NCBI GenBank assembly: GCA_903922735.1
Contig: CAIXUZ010000077.1
Coordinates: 27,802 to 91,801 of the forward strand
Length of the DNA stretch: 64,000 nt
DNA from: an uncultured Verrucomicrobia subdivision 3 bacterium
GTDB taxonomy: Bacteria > Verrucomicrobiota > Verrucomicrobiia > Limisphaerales > UBA11358
Direction of reading: 5' to 3'
In this document: one piece after another, positions 23,691 to 33,607 of the stretch
Numbering within the stretch: the first letter of the stretch is position 1
How the letters are laid out: every line of letters begins with the position of its first letter
Notes under the pieces: model-generated
What the model saw: only the letters and a program-made list of their open reading frames with translations
Told to the model about the DNA's origin: nothing
Databases searched by the model: none
Made by a program: the position numbers and the translations under genes

Positions 23691-24604
23691 TCTTCGCCTA
23701 TGATTTCAACTTCTGTGCGTAAATCAATCCCGCGTTCAGCTTTAGCCTTGGCGACCAAGAAACCAATCAATTCCAACACATTTTGAGCGGTGGCGTCGCC
23801 ATCATTCACCAGAAAATTGCCGTGCTCCAGCGAAACCCGTGCACCACCAATTTTCGTGCCTTTCAGTCCGAGTTCGTCAATCAGTTTGCCCGCTGGAATC
23901 GCCACCGGATTCTTGAACATACAACCGGCGCTGGGTGCAGCCGGCTGCGAACTCCAGCGAACCTCGCTGTAGGTTTTCATCCGCGCCTCGATGATCGCGC
24001 GCGCCTGCGGCGTGCAAATAAATACCGCACCCAGAGCGATGCGATTTTTCAAAGCATCGCAGCAACGGTAACCGGTGGACATTTCGGACGCCTTCAGTTC
24101 ATGGACATCACCGGAAAAATCCATCACGCGGACGGATTCCACAGCGTTAAAAGTCTCGCCGCCCATGGCCCCGGCGTTCATCCGCAGCGCCCCGCCGATG
24201 CTGCCGGGAATGCCTTCCAAAAACTCCACCCCGCTCAAGCCGGCGCGCTTCGCCTCAACCGCGACGTTTTTCTGCTTGGCACCCGCGCCGGCACGGATGC
24301 GCGGACCATCAATCTCAATTCGTGAGAATTCCGGCGACGACAAACAAATCACCACCCCGTGAAAGCCGCCATCGCGCACGATCAGATTCGAGCCGCGACC
24401 GAGAACAAAAAACTTCACGGCCCGTTCGCTGCAAAACTTCAGAACCGCCCCCACATCCGCTTCATTTGCCGGCTCGACAAAAGCATCCGCCGGCCCGCCA
24501 ACGCGCAGGGTCGTATGCTTCGACATCGGCTCCTCGCGCTTGATGACCGTTCCGGGCGAAACGCGCGGGGCCAATTCTTCAGCAATGGACGGAGTGACAA
24601 GCAT
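23687..24604 (-). CDS. murB: UDP-N-acetylenolpyruvoylglucosamine reductase MurB
   Basis: A 305-residue flavoenzyme that reduces enolpyruvyl-UDP-GlcNAc to UDP-MurNAc using NADPH. The FAD-binding blocks are HTTLRVGGPADAFV, LGRGSNLIVRDGG and GIPGSIGGALRMNAGAMGG. The catalytic region is PSAGCMFKNP with Cys in the proton-donor position, as in type II MurB proteins, followed by KIGGARVSLEHGNFLVN. murC, which usually precedes murB in dcw clusters, is absent. Confidence 0.96.
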   Translation of the reverse strand: MLVTPSIAEELAPRVSPGTVIKREEPMSKHTTLRVGGPADAFVEPANEADVGAVLKFCSERAVKFFVLGRGSNLIVRDGGFHGVVICLSSPEFSRIEIDGPRIRAGAGAKQKNVAVEAKRAGLSGVEFLEGIPGSIGGALRMNAGAMGGETFNAVESVRVMDFSGDVHELKASEMSTGYRCCDALKNRIALGAVFICTPQARAIIEARMKTYSEVRWSSQPAAPSAGCMFKNPVAIPAGKLIDELGLKGTKIGGARVSLEHGNFLVNDGDATAQNVLELIGFLVAKAKAERGIDLRTEVEIIGEE

Positions 24605-24606
24605 CG

Positions 24607-25782
24607 TCAGGTCACAATCTTCAATTTCATTTCATCGCCAACCGGCGGTTTGGCTTCAAGGCGATGGCTCTGTGTGATTGCGGCCAAAATATGTCCGGCG
24701 ATTTCCGCCGCCGCGTTTGGCGCGTGCCATTGCCCCAGAGCGTTTTGAATTCTGGTGCGCGACGCCTCGCTTGTCATCAGCTCGGTCAAAACCGCGGCAA
24801 CCTTTTCCGGCGGTGAATTTTTCTGGTCGAGCAATACCGCCGCGCCGGTCCGCGCGAAAGCGGCCGCGTTGAAAGACTGGTGGTTGTCCGCCGCCGTGGG
24901 CAGCGGCACGAGCGCGGAGGGCAGACGCAGCGCAGCGATTTCGGCAAGCGATGACGCACCGGCGCGGCTAACGCAGATAGTAGCCGCGCCCAGCGCCAAA
25001 TCCATTTCCGCAAGGAACGGCTTCACAACTGAGTTGAGGCCGAGCCTGGCGTAGGCGGAATGGACTAATTCAAAATCCTTCGCCCCGGTGAGATGCAGCC
25101 ACTGCCAGTTCTTGCCCACAAATAACGGCAATGCTGATAAAATCAAAAGGTTCAATCCGTGCGCACCCTGACTGCCACCGACGACCAGAACCGTCGGTAG
25201 ATTGGGATCAAGGCCAAGCGTTTTCCGGCAACTGGATTCTGGATTTTGAATTCTGAATCCTGACAAAAATTGCGCCCGGACAGGCGTTCCGGTCACGACT
25301 GTTTTTTTTGCTCGCAGCGTGGCGGCGGCCTCAGGAAAACCGATGAACGCCGTGTCCACAAAGCGCGAGAGAAACCGGTTTGACCGGCCGGGAATGGTGT
25401 TGGACTCGTGCAGAAAGGTTTTTACCGCCGAATCTTTCGCGGCAAAAACCGGCGGGGCGCTGGTAAATCCACCCATTGCCAGCACAGCATCTGGCCGGCG
25501 CCGATGAAATAATTTCCACGCGATGAACAGCGATCGACCAAAGCTGGCAATGAACGGAAGATAATTCCGGTTTTGCAAGCCGACGGCTGGCAACGTGTAA
25601 ATCTTTACGCCGATCACGGTTTTCACGGCTTGCTGATCCACGTCTTTCGGCGAAATGAGCACGGCGACAGCGCAGCCGCGCCGCTTCAATTCGCCCGCGA
25701 CGGCGAGACCGGGAAAGAGGTGGCCGCCCGTGCCGCCACACGCAATGGCAACATAGGGCGTTTTTAGGGCGGGGGAATTCAT
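24607..25782 (-). CDS. murG: MurG, lipid II-forming N-acetylglucosaminyltransferase
   Basis: A 391-residue GT28 glycosyltransferase that adds GlcNAc to lipid I at the inner membrane face. It has the glycine-rich loop ACGGTGGHLFPGLAVA, the second loop VVGGSQGAHGLN, and the donor-binding CVSRAGASSLAEIAAL with LPTAADNHQ. The start overlaps the ftsW stop by 4 bp. The length is slightly above average because of a C-terminal tail. Confidence 0.96.
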   Translation of the reverse strand: MNSPALKTPYVAIACGGTGGHLFPGLAVAGELKRRGCAVAVLISPKDVDQQAVKTVIGVKIYTLPAVGLQNRNYLPFIASFGRSLFIAWKLFHRRRPDAVLAMGGFTSAPPVFAAKDSAVKTFLHESNTIPGRSNRFLSRFVDTAFIGFPEAAATLRAKKTVVTGTPVRAQFLSGFRIQNPESSCRKTLGLDPNLPTVLVVGGSQGAHGLNLLILSALPLFVGKNWQWLHLTGAKDFELVHSAYARLGLNSVVKPFLAEMDLALGAATICVSRAGASSLAEIAALRLPSALVPLPTAADNHQSFNAAAFARTGAAVLLDQKNSPPEKVAAVLTELMTSEASRTRIQNALGQWHAPNAAAEIAGHILAAITQSHRLEAKPPVGDEMKLKIVT

Positions 25783-26915
25783 ATTGCCTTGGCGGCAAAA
25801 GGATTGTCGTTGGACTTGGAAATGAAGTCCGACACGGGAATTTTAGACAGATTTGCCTGACGCGCGACGCTAAATAAAATGCCGACGCACGTCAGCATGG
25901 CGAGCAGGTTGGATCCACCATAGCTGATAAACGGCAGCGGCAAACCCTTATTCGGAAGCGCGCTGGTAACGACGCCGATGTTGATGGCGGCCTGCAAACT
26001 GATGAGCAACGTGATACCGGCAGCGAGCAACATGCCGAAGGTGTCCCTGGCGCGCAACGCGATGTAAAGTCCGCACAGCACGATAACCAAAAACGCCAAA
26101 ATCACCGCCAAGGTGGCGATGAGGCCGAGTTCCTCGCCGATTATGGAAAAAATAAAATCCGTGTGATGCTCGGGCACGAAGCCCAGTTTTTGCCGGCCAT
26201 TGCCAAGGCCGAGGCCGTCCCAGCCGCCGGACCCCAGCGCAATCATCGCTTGATAAGCCTGATAGCCGACGCCGTCCTTGCTTTGCTCCAAATTCCACCA
26301 GCTGAAAATCCGTTTCATGCGCATCGGGTCGCGCCAAATGGAGTATCCGAGAGCCGCCAAAGCCAGCGGCACGGGCAACAACATTTTTTTCCAATCCGTG
26401 CCGGCCAGCAGCAACATGCCCAGACTGACGGCCGCAAGTAGAATCGTTGTGCCACGGTCGGGTTCAATGAAAATCAGGCCGAGAATCGCTCCAATGATCG
26501 CCACGGGAAAAATAATTCCCCATTTGAAGGTGGGCATCCAGCGCTGGAAGCGGTCGCCATACCAGGCAAGCACGACGATAAGAGCGATTTTTCCGAGTTC
26601 GGAGGGCTGGAAACGCACGCCGTGAAGGTCGAACCAGCGACGGGCGCCGTTGATTTTGCGCCCAACATGCGGCACAAGCACCAGCGCAAGCAGCAAAAAG
26701 GCGACGATAAAAATCGGCCACGCGATTTTTTTCAGAAGCTGATAGTCCAACGAAGCGGCGGCGACACAGAAACCAAAACCAAACACGCACCAGATGAGCT
26801 GCATCATCAAATAATGCGTCCCAACCTGCGTCATGCTTGAGCTATAAAGCATCACCAGCCCCAACGCGAGGAGGCTGGTGACGCAAAATGCCAGAGTGGT
26901 GACGGCGACTTTCAT
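25779..26915 (-). CDS. ftsW: SEDS-family peptidoglycan glycosyltransferase FtsW
   Basis: A 378-residue polytopic membrane protein with about ten helices. SEDS landmarks are RFQPSELGK, the catalytic-loop Asp in FIEPDRGTT, GLGLGNGRQKLGFVPEHHTD, IIGEELG and PLPFISYGGSNLL. FtsW polymerises lipid II with FtsI at the septum. RodA is a close relative, but position between mraY/LysM and murG supports FtsW. Confidence 0.94.
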   Translation of the reverse strand: MKVAVTTLAFCVTSLLALGLVMLYSSSMTQVGTHYLMMQLIWCVFGFGFCVAAASLDYQLLKKIAWPIFIVAFLLLALVLVPHVGRKINGARRWFDLHGVRFQPSELGKIALIVVLAWYGDRFQRWMPTFKWGIIFPVAIIGAILGLIFIEPDRGTTILLAAVSLGMLLLAGTDWKKMLLPVPLALAALGYSIWRDPMRMKRIFSWWNLEQSKDGVGYQAYQAMIALGSGGWDGLGLGNGRQKLGFVPEHHTDFIFSIIGEELGLIATLAVILAFLVIVLCGLYIALRARDTFGMLLAAGITLLISLQAAINIGVVTSALPNKGLPLPFISYGGSNLLAMLTCVGILFSVARQANLSKIPVSDFISKSNDNPFAAKAI

Positions 26916-26952
26916 CTCAACTTTTCAAAAATCCAGCCGCGCCACGGACAGC

Positions 26953-27732
26953 TTACTTGCCCGGCACGCGAACCGGAGCCGGAGCCGTTACCGGCGGCAA
27001 GGCCGGGACCGGCGCAGCTTCAACCACCGGGGCCGGAGCAGCCGCAGGAGCCGCTTCAGCTTTTGACGGAATTTTCAATTTCTGACCAACCTTGATTTTG
27101 GTCGTGCTTAAACCATTTGCCGTTTGGATAGCTTTGACGCTGGCACCGGTGGCCTTGGCAATCTTGGTGAGCGTATCACCGGATTTCACGGTGTAGCTTT
27201 GGCCTCCGTCCGCAACCGCGCCAACGGAATTATTAGGCGCAGCGTCCGTGCCTGAAACCGCCGATTTGCCACCGGCTGGAATCACAAGTTTCTGCCCGAC
27301 TTTCAATTTCGTCGGAACCACACCAGGGTTGGCCGCTTGCAGCGCCTTGAGCGTCAACCCCTTTTGCTTGGCAATCTTGGCGAGCGAATCACCTTTCGCA
27401 ACGACGTATTCAGAACCGCCAACTGGCGCAGCGTCAACCACCGGCGGCAACACCACCGGCGGATTCGTCGGCGGCGGAATCACCACGGGCGGGTTGGAAA
27501 CGGAATTCAGCGGCGGATTGGTAGCGTCCATCGGCACATCATTGGTGGCGAGCGACGGCGGATTCAAATCAGTGTCCGGCTTCTCGCGCTTGCAGCCCTG
27601 AATGAGCATCGCAGTCAGGCCGGTGACGCTCACAGCGAGCACACAGAAGACCGCAAGTTTGAGGCGGGAACGGCGCTGGCTTTGTTGTTCGAGCAGCGAG
27701 CCTTTGGGGACGAACGGATTCGGATTGTTCAT
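26953..27732 (-). CDS. Membrane-anchored protein with two LysM domains
   Basis: A 259-residue protein. A cytoplasmic N-terminus (about 1-25) precedes one membrane segment (LAVFCVLAVSVTGLTAMLI) and a Pro/Asn/Val-rich linker. Two LysM peptidoglycan-binding domains follow (YVVAKGDSLAKIAKQKGLTL from about 108; YTVKSGDTLTKIAKATGAS from about 180), then a Pro/Ala-rich tail. It probably binds septal glycan strands. It occupies the place of murD in the usual dcw order. No catalytic domain is visible. Confidence 0.88.
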   Translation of the reverse strand: MNNPNPFVPKGSLLEQQSQRRSRLKLAVFCVLAVSVTGLTAMLIQGCKREKPDTDLNPPSLATNDVPMDATNPPLNSVSNPPVVIPPPTNPPVVLPPVVDAAPVGGSEYVVAKGDSLAKIAKQKGLTLKALQAANPGVVPTKLKVGQKLVIPAGGKSAVSGTDAAPNNSVGAVADGGQSYTVKSGDTLTKIAKATGASVKAIQTANGLSTTKIKVGQKLKIPSKAEAAPAAAPAPVVEAAPVPALPPVTAPAPVRVPGK

Positions 27733-28022
27733 AATTTTGCGCAGGTGCGGGTTTGGTTCGAGGTATGTTTTATTTTTGAGTTTGGCGCGGCGGAACTTTC
27801 CCTCGAAAAATTTCGCAACGCTTTAAATTTATTTTATTTTGGGAGCCGGGCGCGAGTCTTCCGAGGAAAAAATTACCGGCAGAAAGATGAACTGATGAAA
27901 CGCTCTTGCTGACCGGCACACGCCCTGCCGCTCTGCCACAAATTGTTAGCAACCGCGCCCCGCTCACGCAAGCAGCAAAGCGCGGATTTTCAATGTTTTT
28001 TTGTCGCTTCACGGTTTTCATT

Positions 28023-29201
28023 TCACCGTAATTTCAAGGTCGCCAGCGCCACCACCGCGCACAACACACATAAGATGTAAAACCGGATCACCACTTGCGA
28101 TTCGTGCCAGCCCTTTTTTTGAAAATGATGGTGCAGCGGCGCCATTAAAAAGATTCTTTGCCCCGTGCCGGTGCGGATGCGGGTGTATTTGAACCAGCCT
28201 TTCTGCAACATCACTGACACCGCCTCCGCCACGAAGACTCCCCCCGCAATCACCAGCACAAACGGCTGATGAATCAGCACGGCAATCAGACCAAACGCCC
28301 CTCCCAGCGCCAGCGAGCCGGTATCCCCCATGAACACTTGCGCCGGATGGCAGTTGAACCATAAAAACCCCAGCCCCGCACCGATGAGCGCCGCACAAAA
28401 AACCGTCAATTCACCCGCGCCCAGCACATAGGGTATCTGCAGATACGCCGCCGCCTTAATGTTGCCCGCGAGATAGGTGAAAAATAAAAAAACAAAACCC
28501 ACAATCAGCGTGCAGCCAATCGCCAGGCCGTCGAGGCCGTCCGTCAGGTTCACCGCGTTCGAACTGCCGACAATCGCCAGCGCCACAATGATCACACCCG
28601 CCACCGCGCCGATGTGCATCGGGTATTTGTAAAACGGCAGCATCAGCGTCGAGATAAGGCTGCTGTGCCAGACGTGTTTGATACCGAGCAAATGCAGTTC
28701 GCTTTTGGCCGGCAGGTTCCATAAATATATTCCCACAAAAGCCGCCAGTGCAAATTGCACGATTAATTTTACCCGCGGCGGAGTGCCGCCGCCGCTTTGC
28801 TTCACAATTTTAGCATAGTCATCGTAAAACCCCAGCCCAGCCAGCACCAGAACCGCAAGCATCATCAATTCCACCTGCGCGTTCCATTGCGCCCAGAGCA
28901 TCGTGGAAAAAACCAGCGCCACCACAATCAGCAAACCGCCCATGGTCGGCGTGCCTTTTTTATCCACCACATGCCGGACGCCGGATTCCTCGGCCTTGTC
29001 CACATATTCCTGTCCAAATTTCTGCGCCTTCAGCCAGTGGATGATTTTCGGGCCAAACCACCAGCTCAGCGCCAGCGCCGTCACAGCTGCGCCGGCACAG
29101 CGCACGGTAATGTAGCGGAACAGACGCAGAAACGACAACCGCGATTCCCAGTCGCTGCCGTGCGCCCAATCCAAAATTTGCTGGCTCAAAAGATAAAGCA
29201 T
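28023..29201 (-). CDS. mraY: Phospho-MurNAc-pentapeptide translocase MraY
   Basis: A 392-residue polytopic enzyme that makes lipid I from UDP-MurNAc-pentapeptide and undecaprenyl phosphate. Signatures are TPTMGGLLI, the Asp pair in LGFYDDYAK, SSNAVNLTDGLDGLAIG, FMGDTGSLALGGA and the PLHHHFQKKGW loop. About ten membrane helices. It is followed by a 290-bp spacer before the LysM gene, in which I see no convincing gene, the only such gap in the cluster. Confidence 0.97.
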   Translation of the reverse strand: MLYLLSQQILDWAHGSDWESRLSFLRLFRYITVRCAGAAVTALALSWWFGPKIIHWLKAQKFGQEYVDKAEESGVRHVVDKKGTPTMGGLLIVVALVFSTMLWAQWNAQVELMMLAVLVLAGLGFYDDYAKIVKQSGGGTPPRVKLIVQFALAAFVGIYLWNLPAKSELHLLGIKHVWHSSLISTLMLPFYKYPMHIGAVAGVIIVALAIVGSSNAVNLTDGLDGLAIGCTLIVGFVFLFFTYLAGNIKAAAYLQIPYVLGAGELTVFCAALIGAGLGFLWFNCHPAQVFMGDTGSLALGGAFGLIAVLIHQPFVLVIAGGVFVAEAVSVMLQKGWFKYTRIRTGTGQRIFLMAPLHHHFQKKGWHESQVVIRFYILCVLCAVVALATLKLR

Positions 29202-29213
29202 CTGATTTTCAAA

Positions 29214-29525
29214 TCACCGAAATCCATCGTCCTCTTGTGTCTTGCCTGAAAAATCAACAGTCATCCACCTCCTCGGCATTGTTTTATTGGTCGAACAAAA
29301 TGTAAACGACCACCGCGGATCACCAAAATCTGTGGTGATACTGGCACCAATACAATGAAATTGATTCGTCGCGGAACCCATTGCCGCAATCGCGAATTGA
29401 TACGCGTCTGGCAATGAAAGTTTCGGCGGCAGTGAATTGTTGTAAGGCGGCATGAGGAGGCTTGCAAAAACCGTCACCGCCAGTGCGATTAGGCCAATTG
29501 AAATGTATTTAGACCTGATGTTCAT
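29214..29525 (-). CDS. Small membrane-anchored protein of unknown function within the dcw cluster
   Basis: A 103-residue protein with an N-terminal membrane or signal segment (ISIGLIALAVTVFASLLM) and a short soluble domain (LPDAYQFAIAAMGSATNQFH..., RWMTVDFSGKT). I recognise no family. It lies 2 bp after murF and 12 bp before mraY, so it is co-transcribed. Slightly lower GC than its neighbours suggests it was inserted. Secreted or inner-membrane location is inferred. Confidence 0.65.
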   Translation of the reverse strand: MNIRSKYISIGLIALAVTVFASLLMPPYNNSLPPKLSLPDAYQFAIAAMGSATNQFHCIGASITTDFGDPRWSFTFCSTNKTMPRRWMTVDFSGKTQEDDGFR

Positions 29526-29527
29526 TT

Positions 29528-30904
29528 TTACGCCTTCAATATTTCCGCAATCCGTTCGAGCCGCGACGCGCGAGATGCCTTCAACAGCACCACATCGCCC
29601 GGTTTCAAAAAGTTTTTTATCGCCCCCATCGCGCCTTCGACTTCCGCAAATTCAAACACCCGCATCAGACCGGCATCGCGAGCCGCCTGACCAACCACCG
29701 CCGCCATTTTGCCAACCGCAAACAACTGACCGACTTCCAATTCCGCCGCCCGCCGGCCGATTTCAGCGTGCGCCGCCTCGCTGTGCGCGCCCAGCTCCGC
29801 CATGTCGCCCAGCACCGCCACGCGCCGACCCTGCAACGGCAAACCACACAACGTCTCCAGCGCCGCGATGGTGGAATCCGCATTCGCGTTGTAACTATCG
29901 TCCAGCACGCGCACGCCGTTTACTTCCCAGAAATTCAACCGCATTTTCGCCGCCTGACATTCGGCCAGGCCGCGCTGGATTTCAGCGCGATTCAAGCCCA
30001 ACTCTTCACCAACCGCGATCGTAAAAAGAGTATTCACCACCTGATGGCGACCCAGCAAGTTCACGCGATACTCGCCGTCAAAATCTTTCTTCGCCGATTC
30101 GACCTGAAACGTCACGCCGTTTTTATCCAGCCGGATTTTCTTTGCCCGCCAGTCGTTGTTTTTACCAATGCCGACGCGAACAATCTGCGCCCTCGTCCGC
30201 GCGAGAATTATTTCCATCCACTCACTGTCGCCATCCAAAAACAATTTTCCGTCCACCGGCAAAAGCTCCGCGAGCGCGCCTTCCTCCTTCGCCACCCCTG
30301 CGACATCGCCAAAAAATTCCAGATGCTCGCGACCGATATTCGTGATGACACCAAACTTCGGCTGCACCATTTTGACCAGCGGCGCCAGTTCGCCCGGATG
30401 GTTGGTGCCCACTTCCAACACGGCCGCCTGATGCATTTTCTCCAACCGCAGCAAGGTCATCGGCACGCCGATGTCGTTGTTGAAACTCGCTTCGCTCCAC
30501 AGCGTCAAAAATTTCTGCTGCATGACCGAGGCGAGCAGTTCCTTCACCGTCGTCTTGCCGTTCGAGCCGGCGACTGCGATGACCGGCAAATCAAATTGTC
30601 GGCGATAAGCCGTCGCCAGTTGTCCCAGCGCCACGCGGACATCTTTCACAAGCAACAACGGACAATTCAGATTTAACGCTGGAACTTTATTCTTCTCAAC
30701 GACGATGGCCGCGACATTTTTCGACGCCACTTCGCCAACAAAATCGTGGCCATCGAATTTTTCACCGCGAATAGCAAAGAACAAGTCGCCCACCTTCGCT
30801 TGCCGCGAGTCAATGCAGACATTTTCAACCAGCGTCGCCGTTGAACCGGATTTGAGTTCGGCCCCGCAGGCTTTGGCGACAAGTTTTAATGAGCGGGCTT
30901 CCAC
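29528..30904 (-). CDS. murF: UDP-MurNAc-tripeptide:D-Ala-D-Ala ligase MurF
   Basis: A 458-residue Mur ligase. The N-terminal domain (DSRQAKVGDLFFAIRGEKFDGHDF) is followed by the central ATPase domain with P-loop AVAGSNGKTTVKE (about 111-123), SFNNDIGVPMTLL and GTNHPGELA, and a C-terminal domain with DDSYNANADST. The NNDIGVP block separates MurF from MurC/D/E. Start is GTG at 30904, four bases after the SIMPL gene. It is the only Mur ligase in the window. Confidence 0.95.
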   Translation of the reverse strand: MEARSLKLVAKACGAELKSGSTATLVENVCIDSRQAKVGDLFFAIRGEKFDGHDFVGEVASKNVAAIVVEKNKVPALNLNCPLLLVKDVRVALGQLATAYRRQFDLPVIAVAGSNGKTTVKELLASVMQQKFLTLWSEASFNNDIGVPMTLLRLEKMHQAAVLEVGTNHPGELAPLVKMVQPKFGVITNIGREHLEFFGDVAGVAKEEGALAELLPVDGKLFLDGDSEWMEIILARTRAQIVRVGIGKNNDWRAKKIRLDKNGVTFQVESAKKDFDGEYRVNLLGRHQVVNTLFTIAVGEELGLNRAEIQRGLAECQAAKMRLNFWEVNGVRVLDDSYNANADSTIAALETLCGLPLQGRRVAVLGDMAELGAHSEAAHAEIGRRAAELEVGQLFAVGKMAAVVGQAARDAGLMRVFEFAEVEGAMGAIKNFLKPGDVVLLKASRASRLERIAEILKA

Positions 30905-30908
30905 AAAA

Positions 30909-31640
30909 TTATTTCAGCAAAAACGTTGCGGTGACCACCGCCGTGATGGTTTTCTTCCGGGAGGCGGTGTCATTCTCGCCACCCCAGCTAGCGCGAACCT
31001 CGTGTTTGGGCGTGATTTGGAAAATTCCCTGATCGGCGCTTTGCAACTGGGAAATGACGCGGCCGCCTTGACTGGCAATCTGCTCGGCACGGGCGCGGGC
31101 GTCTTTCGTGGCCTCGGCCAGCATTTCGATCTTGGTCTCCCCCGCCTTGGTGTAAATGAATTGCGGCGGAGCGACGGTGAAAATCACCCCCTGCTCCACC
31201 AACGCCGTGGTGTCAAGTTTGTCGAGCCGGTCCACATCCGCCGATTCCACCGACAGGCTCTGGCTTAAACGATAGCCGGTGGTGCGCTGCGAAACAAAAC
31301 CGTCGGCAGACTTTTGCGTCGCTTTCAACTCTTCAATGCTGATCGGCGCAAAAGTAAATTTTGCCACACCAGCATCGCTTAGGAATTTTGCTACCAGCGC
31401 ATGGTTGTCCTTAATTTTATGCTGGGCCTCGAGCAGAGTCACCGCCTCGACCTGAAAACTGCCGGACCAGATGGCGAGATCCGATTCGATGTTTTTTTGC
31501 ACGGACCCTTTGACGGTGATGAATTGCGAGTTTTTTATTTTTACCCAAGCGGATGTGCCGAGCATGGCTGAACAGACCAGCCCGGCGGCCAAAAACAGAC
31601 CGGCGAGCATGCCAAAAAGTTGCGGACGTGATTCGTTCAT
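30909..31640 (-). CDS. SIMPL-domain (DUF541) membrane-anchored protein
   Basis: A 243-residue protein with one N-terminal membrane helix (about 8-30) and a periplasmic SIMPL domain (ITVKGSVQKNIESDLAIWSG..., IEMLAEATKDARARAEQIAS). The SIMPL family is widespread in envelopes, with poorly known function in oxidative stress or signalling. It sits exactly where murE is normally found, between ftsI and murF, with 4-bp spacers on both sides. A divisome or wall role is inferred from this position only. Confidence 0.87.
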   Translation of the reverse strand: MNESRPQLFGMLAGLFLAAGLVCSAMLGTSAWVKIKNSQFITVKGSVQKNIESDLAIWSGSFQVEAVTLLEAQHKIKDNHALVAKFLSDAGVAKFTFAPISIEELKATQKSADGFVSQRTTGYRLSQSLSVESADVDRLDKLDTTALVEQGVIFTVAPPQFIYTKAGETKIEMLAEATKDARARAEQIASQGGRVISQLQSADQGIFQITPKHEVRASWGGENDTASRKKTITAVVTATFLLK

Positions 31641-31644
31641 AAAT

Positions 31645-33531
31645 TTATATTTTGCGCGGGAGGTTTTCGCCGCCCATGTTTGGGGTATTGGTCATCAATT
31701 TTGGATCCATCGGAATATTCAGGTAACTCGCACTGCGCTCGGCAATGTCGCGAAATACCGGGCCACAAACCTTGCCGCCGTAATAACCTTCCTTCGGCTC
31801 ATCCATCACTACAGAAATGCAAAGTTCGGGATTATCCGCCGGAAAAAAACCGATGAACGATGAAATGTATTTGCCGTGGGCGTAAGTGCCATTTTCCACC
31901 TTTTGCGCCGTGCCAGTCTTGCCGGCAACGACATAATTTTTCATCGCCGCATCCGGCGCGGTGCCGCCTTTGGCGGGAACAGTTTTCAGCGCTTGAAGAA
32001 TATCGAGATAAGCCTTCTCGCCAATGACCTGCCGGACGCGTTCCGGCGCATAACGCTGCACCACGCTACCGTCGCGAGCCTGCAAACGACTCACCAGCAT
32101 CGGCCGCATCAGCCAGCCGTGATTCGCAATCGCCGCCATCGCGTAAAGCATTTGCAACCGCGTCACCGCCACCCCATGGCCCATTGGAATCTGCGCGATG
32201 GAAACTTTGCTCCACTGCTTTACCGGATACATGATTCCGCGTGCTTCGCCGGGTAATGGGATGCCGGTTTTTCGTCCGAAACCATAGCTCCATGAGTAAT
32301 CATACAAACTTTGCTCGCCAAGTTTGATGCCGATTTTTGCCGCACCAATATTGGACGATTTCGTGATGATGTTTTCCGTCGACAACATCCCGTAAGCCTC
32401 GTGATCGTGCAGCACACGGCCCGCAAACGCGAAATGACCGTGCTCGCAATCAAACTGGTCAGTCAACTTCACCTTGCCGCTGTCCAATGCACCGGAAACG
32501 ACGACAATTTTGAAAGTGGAACCCGGCTCAACCACGTCCGCGATGACCCGGTTGTGCGTCCCCGGCTTGATGGTGTTCGGGTCATTCGGATCGTAGTTTG
32601 GCAACGAAACCATCGCTAAAATCTCCCCCGTTCGCGGACGCATGACGATGCCAGTGATACTTTTCGGCGTGTGTTTTTGCAGCGCATCCGCCAGCGCCGT
32701 CTCAACGATATGCTGCACCGCCGAATCGATTGTCAGCACGATGCTCAACCCGTCGCGCGCATGAACATCCTCATCGCGCAGAGCCACCAACTCACGCTGC
32801 GCCCGATCCGTTTCAGTCGTTCGCCAACCGAACACACCATCCAACTGTTTATCCATGGAAAGTTCGATGCCGTCGCGCCCGGTGATTTGCGAAAGCAAGT
32901 GACCACTGACGTTTGTTTCCTCCACCGCGGTAAAACCAATCACCTGTGACGCCAGCGCGTCATTGGGATAAACGCGTTTCTGATCCGGCTCCGCAAAAAT
33001 CGCCCGCTGCCGCAAATTGCGGAAAAAGGTGCGATTGGTTCGCGTCAGGAGTTTTTCGTCCACGCCAAAAGTAAGATTGGTCATCGTCGCTACCACGCGT
33101 TGCCAGATTTCCTCGGGAACCCGGGCGGCGAGCCGGACGTATTTCAATTCGTTCGTGACGGACTGCCCATTGCGATTCCTTTTAATGGTCACCCGCGGCG
33201 TCAGTTTCTGGGCCAAGTCAGCCTCGTTCAACTTCAATACCGGGGCAATGGCGCGGGCCACCAACGATGATTGATTTCCCACGAGCGACGGATCGGCGCA
33301 AATCCGCTTCACCGCCACACTCGTGGCCAAAACATTGCCATTCGCATCAAGAATATCGCCGCGCCGCGGTGCCTGCCAGAACTCGCGCTGCGTGTTATTT
33401 CCGGCTAGTTTGGCCAACTCGACATGACGCAAGACCTGCAAATCCACGAGCCGGTAAACCAATCCGGCGAAGGCCGCGCCGAGAAGTCCCAGCAATAGCA
33501 GCCCGCGGCGGAGTTGTTGTTTATTGGTCAT
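31645..33531 (-). CDS. ftsI: Septal penicillin-binding protein FtsI/PBP3 (class B transpeptidase)
   Basis: A 628-residue class B PBP. It has one N-terminal membrane helix (about 9-28), a pedestal/dimer domain (RRGDILDANGNVLATSV) and a transpeptidase domain with S-x-x-K in VEPGSTFK (Ser337, Lys340), S-x-N in KSSNIGAAK (about 389) and KTGTA (about 537). It crosslinks septal peptidoglycan with FtsW. The C-terminus lacks PASTA domains. A 76-bp spacer separates it from ftsL. Confidence 0.95.
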   Translation of the reverse strand: MTNKQQLRRGLLLLGLLGAAFAGLVYRLVDLQVLRHVELAKLAGNNTQREFWQAPRRGDILDANGNVLATSVAVKRICADPSLVGNQSSLVARAIAPVLKLNEADLAQKLTPRVTIKRNRNGQSVTNELKYVRLAARVPEEIWQRVVATMTNLTFGVDEKLLTRTNRTFFRNLRQRAIFAEPDQKRVYPNDALASQVIGFTAVEETNVSGHLLSQITGRDGIELSMDKQLDGVFGWRTTETDRAQRELVALRDEDVHARDGLSIVLTIDSAVQHIVETALADALQKHTPKSITGIVMRPRTGEILAMVSLPNYDPNDPNTIKPGTHNRVIADVVEPGSTFKIVVVSGALDSGKVKLTDQFDCEHGHFAFAGRVLHDHEAYGMLSTENIITKSSNIGAAKIGIKLGEQSLYDYSWSYGFGRKTGIPLPGEARGIMYPVKQWSKVSIAQIPMGHGVAVTRLQMLYAMAAIANHGWLMRPMLVSRLQARDGSVVQRYAPERVRQVIGEKAYLDILQALKTVPAKGGTAPDAAMKNYVVAGKTGTAQKVENGTYAHGKYISSFIGFFPADNPELCISVVMDEPKEGYYGGKVCGPVFRDIAERSASYLNIPMDPKLMTNTPNMGGENLPRKI

Positions 33532-33607
33532 CCAAAAAGCGGCCAGCCGCCCGTGGCGATCGGTTCCTCAACCAACGGCGTCACGAGCGGCGGCCAAAAA
33601 GATTATA

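Noticed and set aside
27770..28021. 83-residue minus-strand ORF between mraY and the LysM gene
   Set aside because: It starts at the mraY stop, but composition is unlike a protein and no family is recognisable; treated as spacer.
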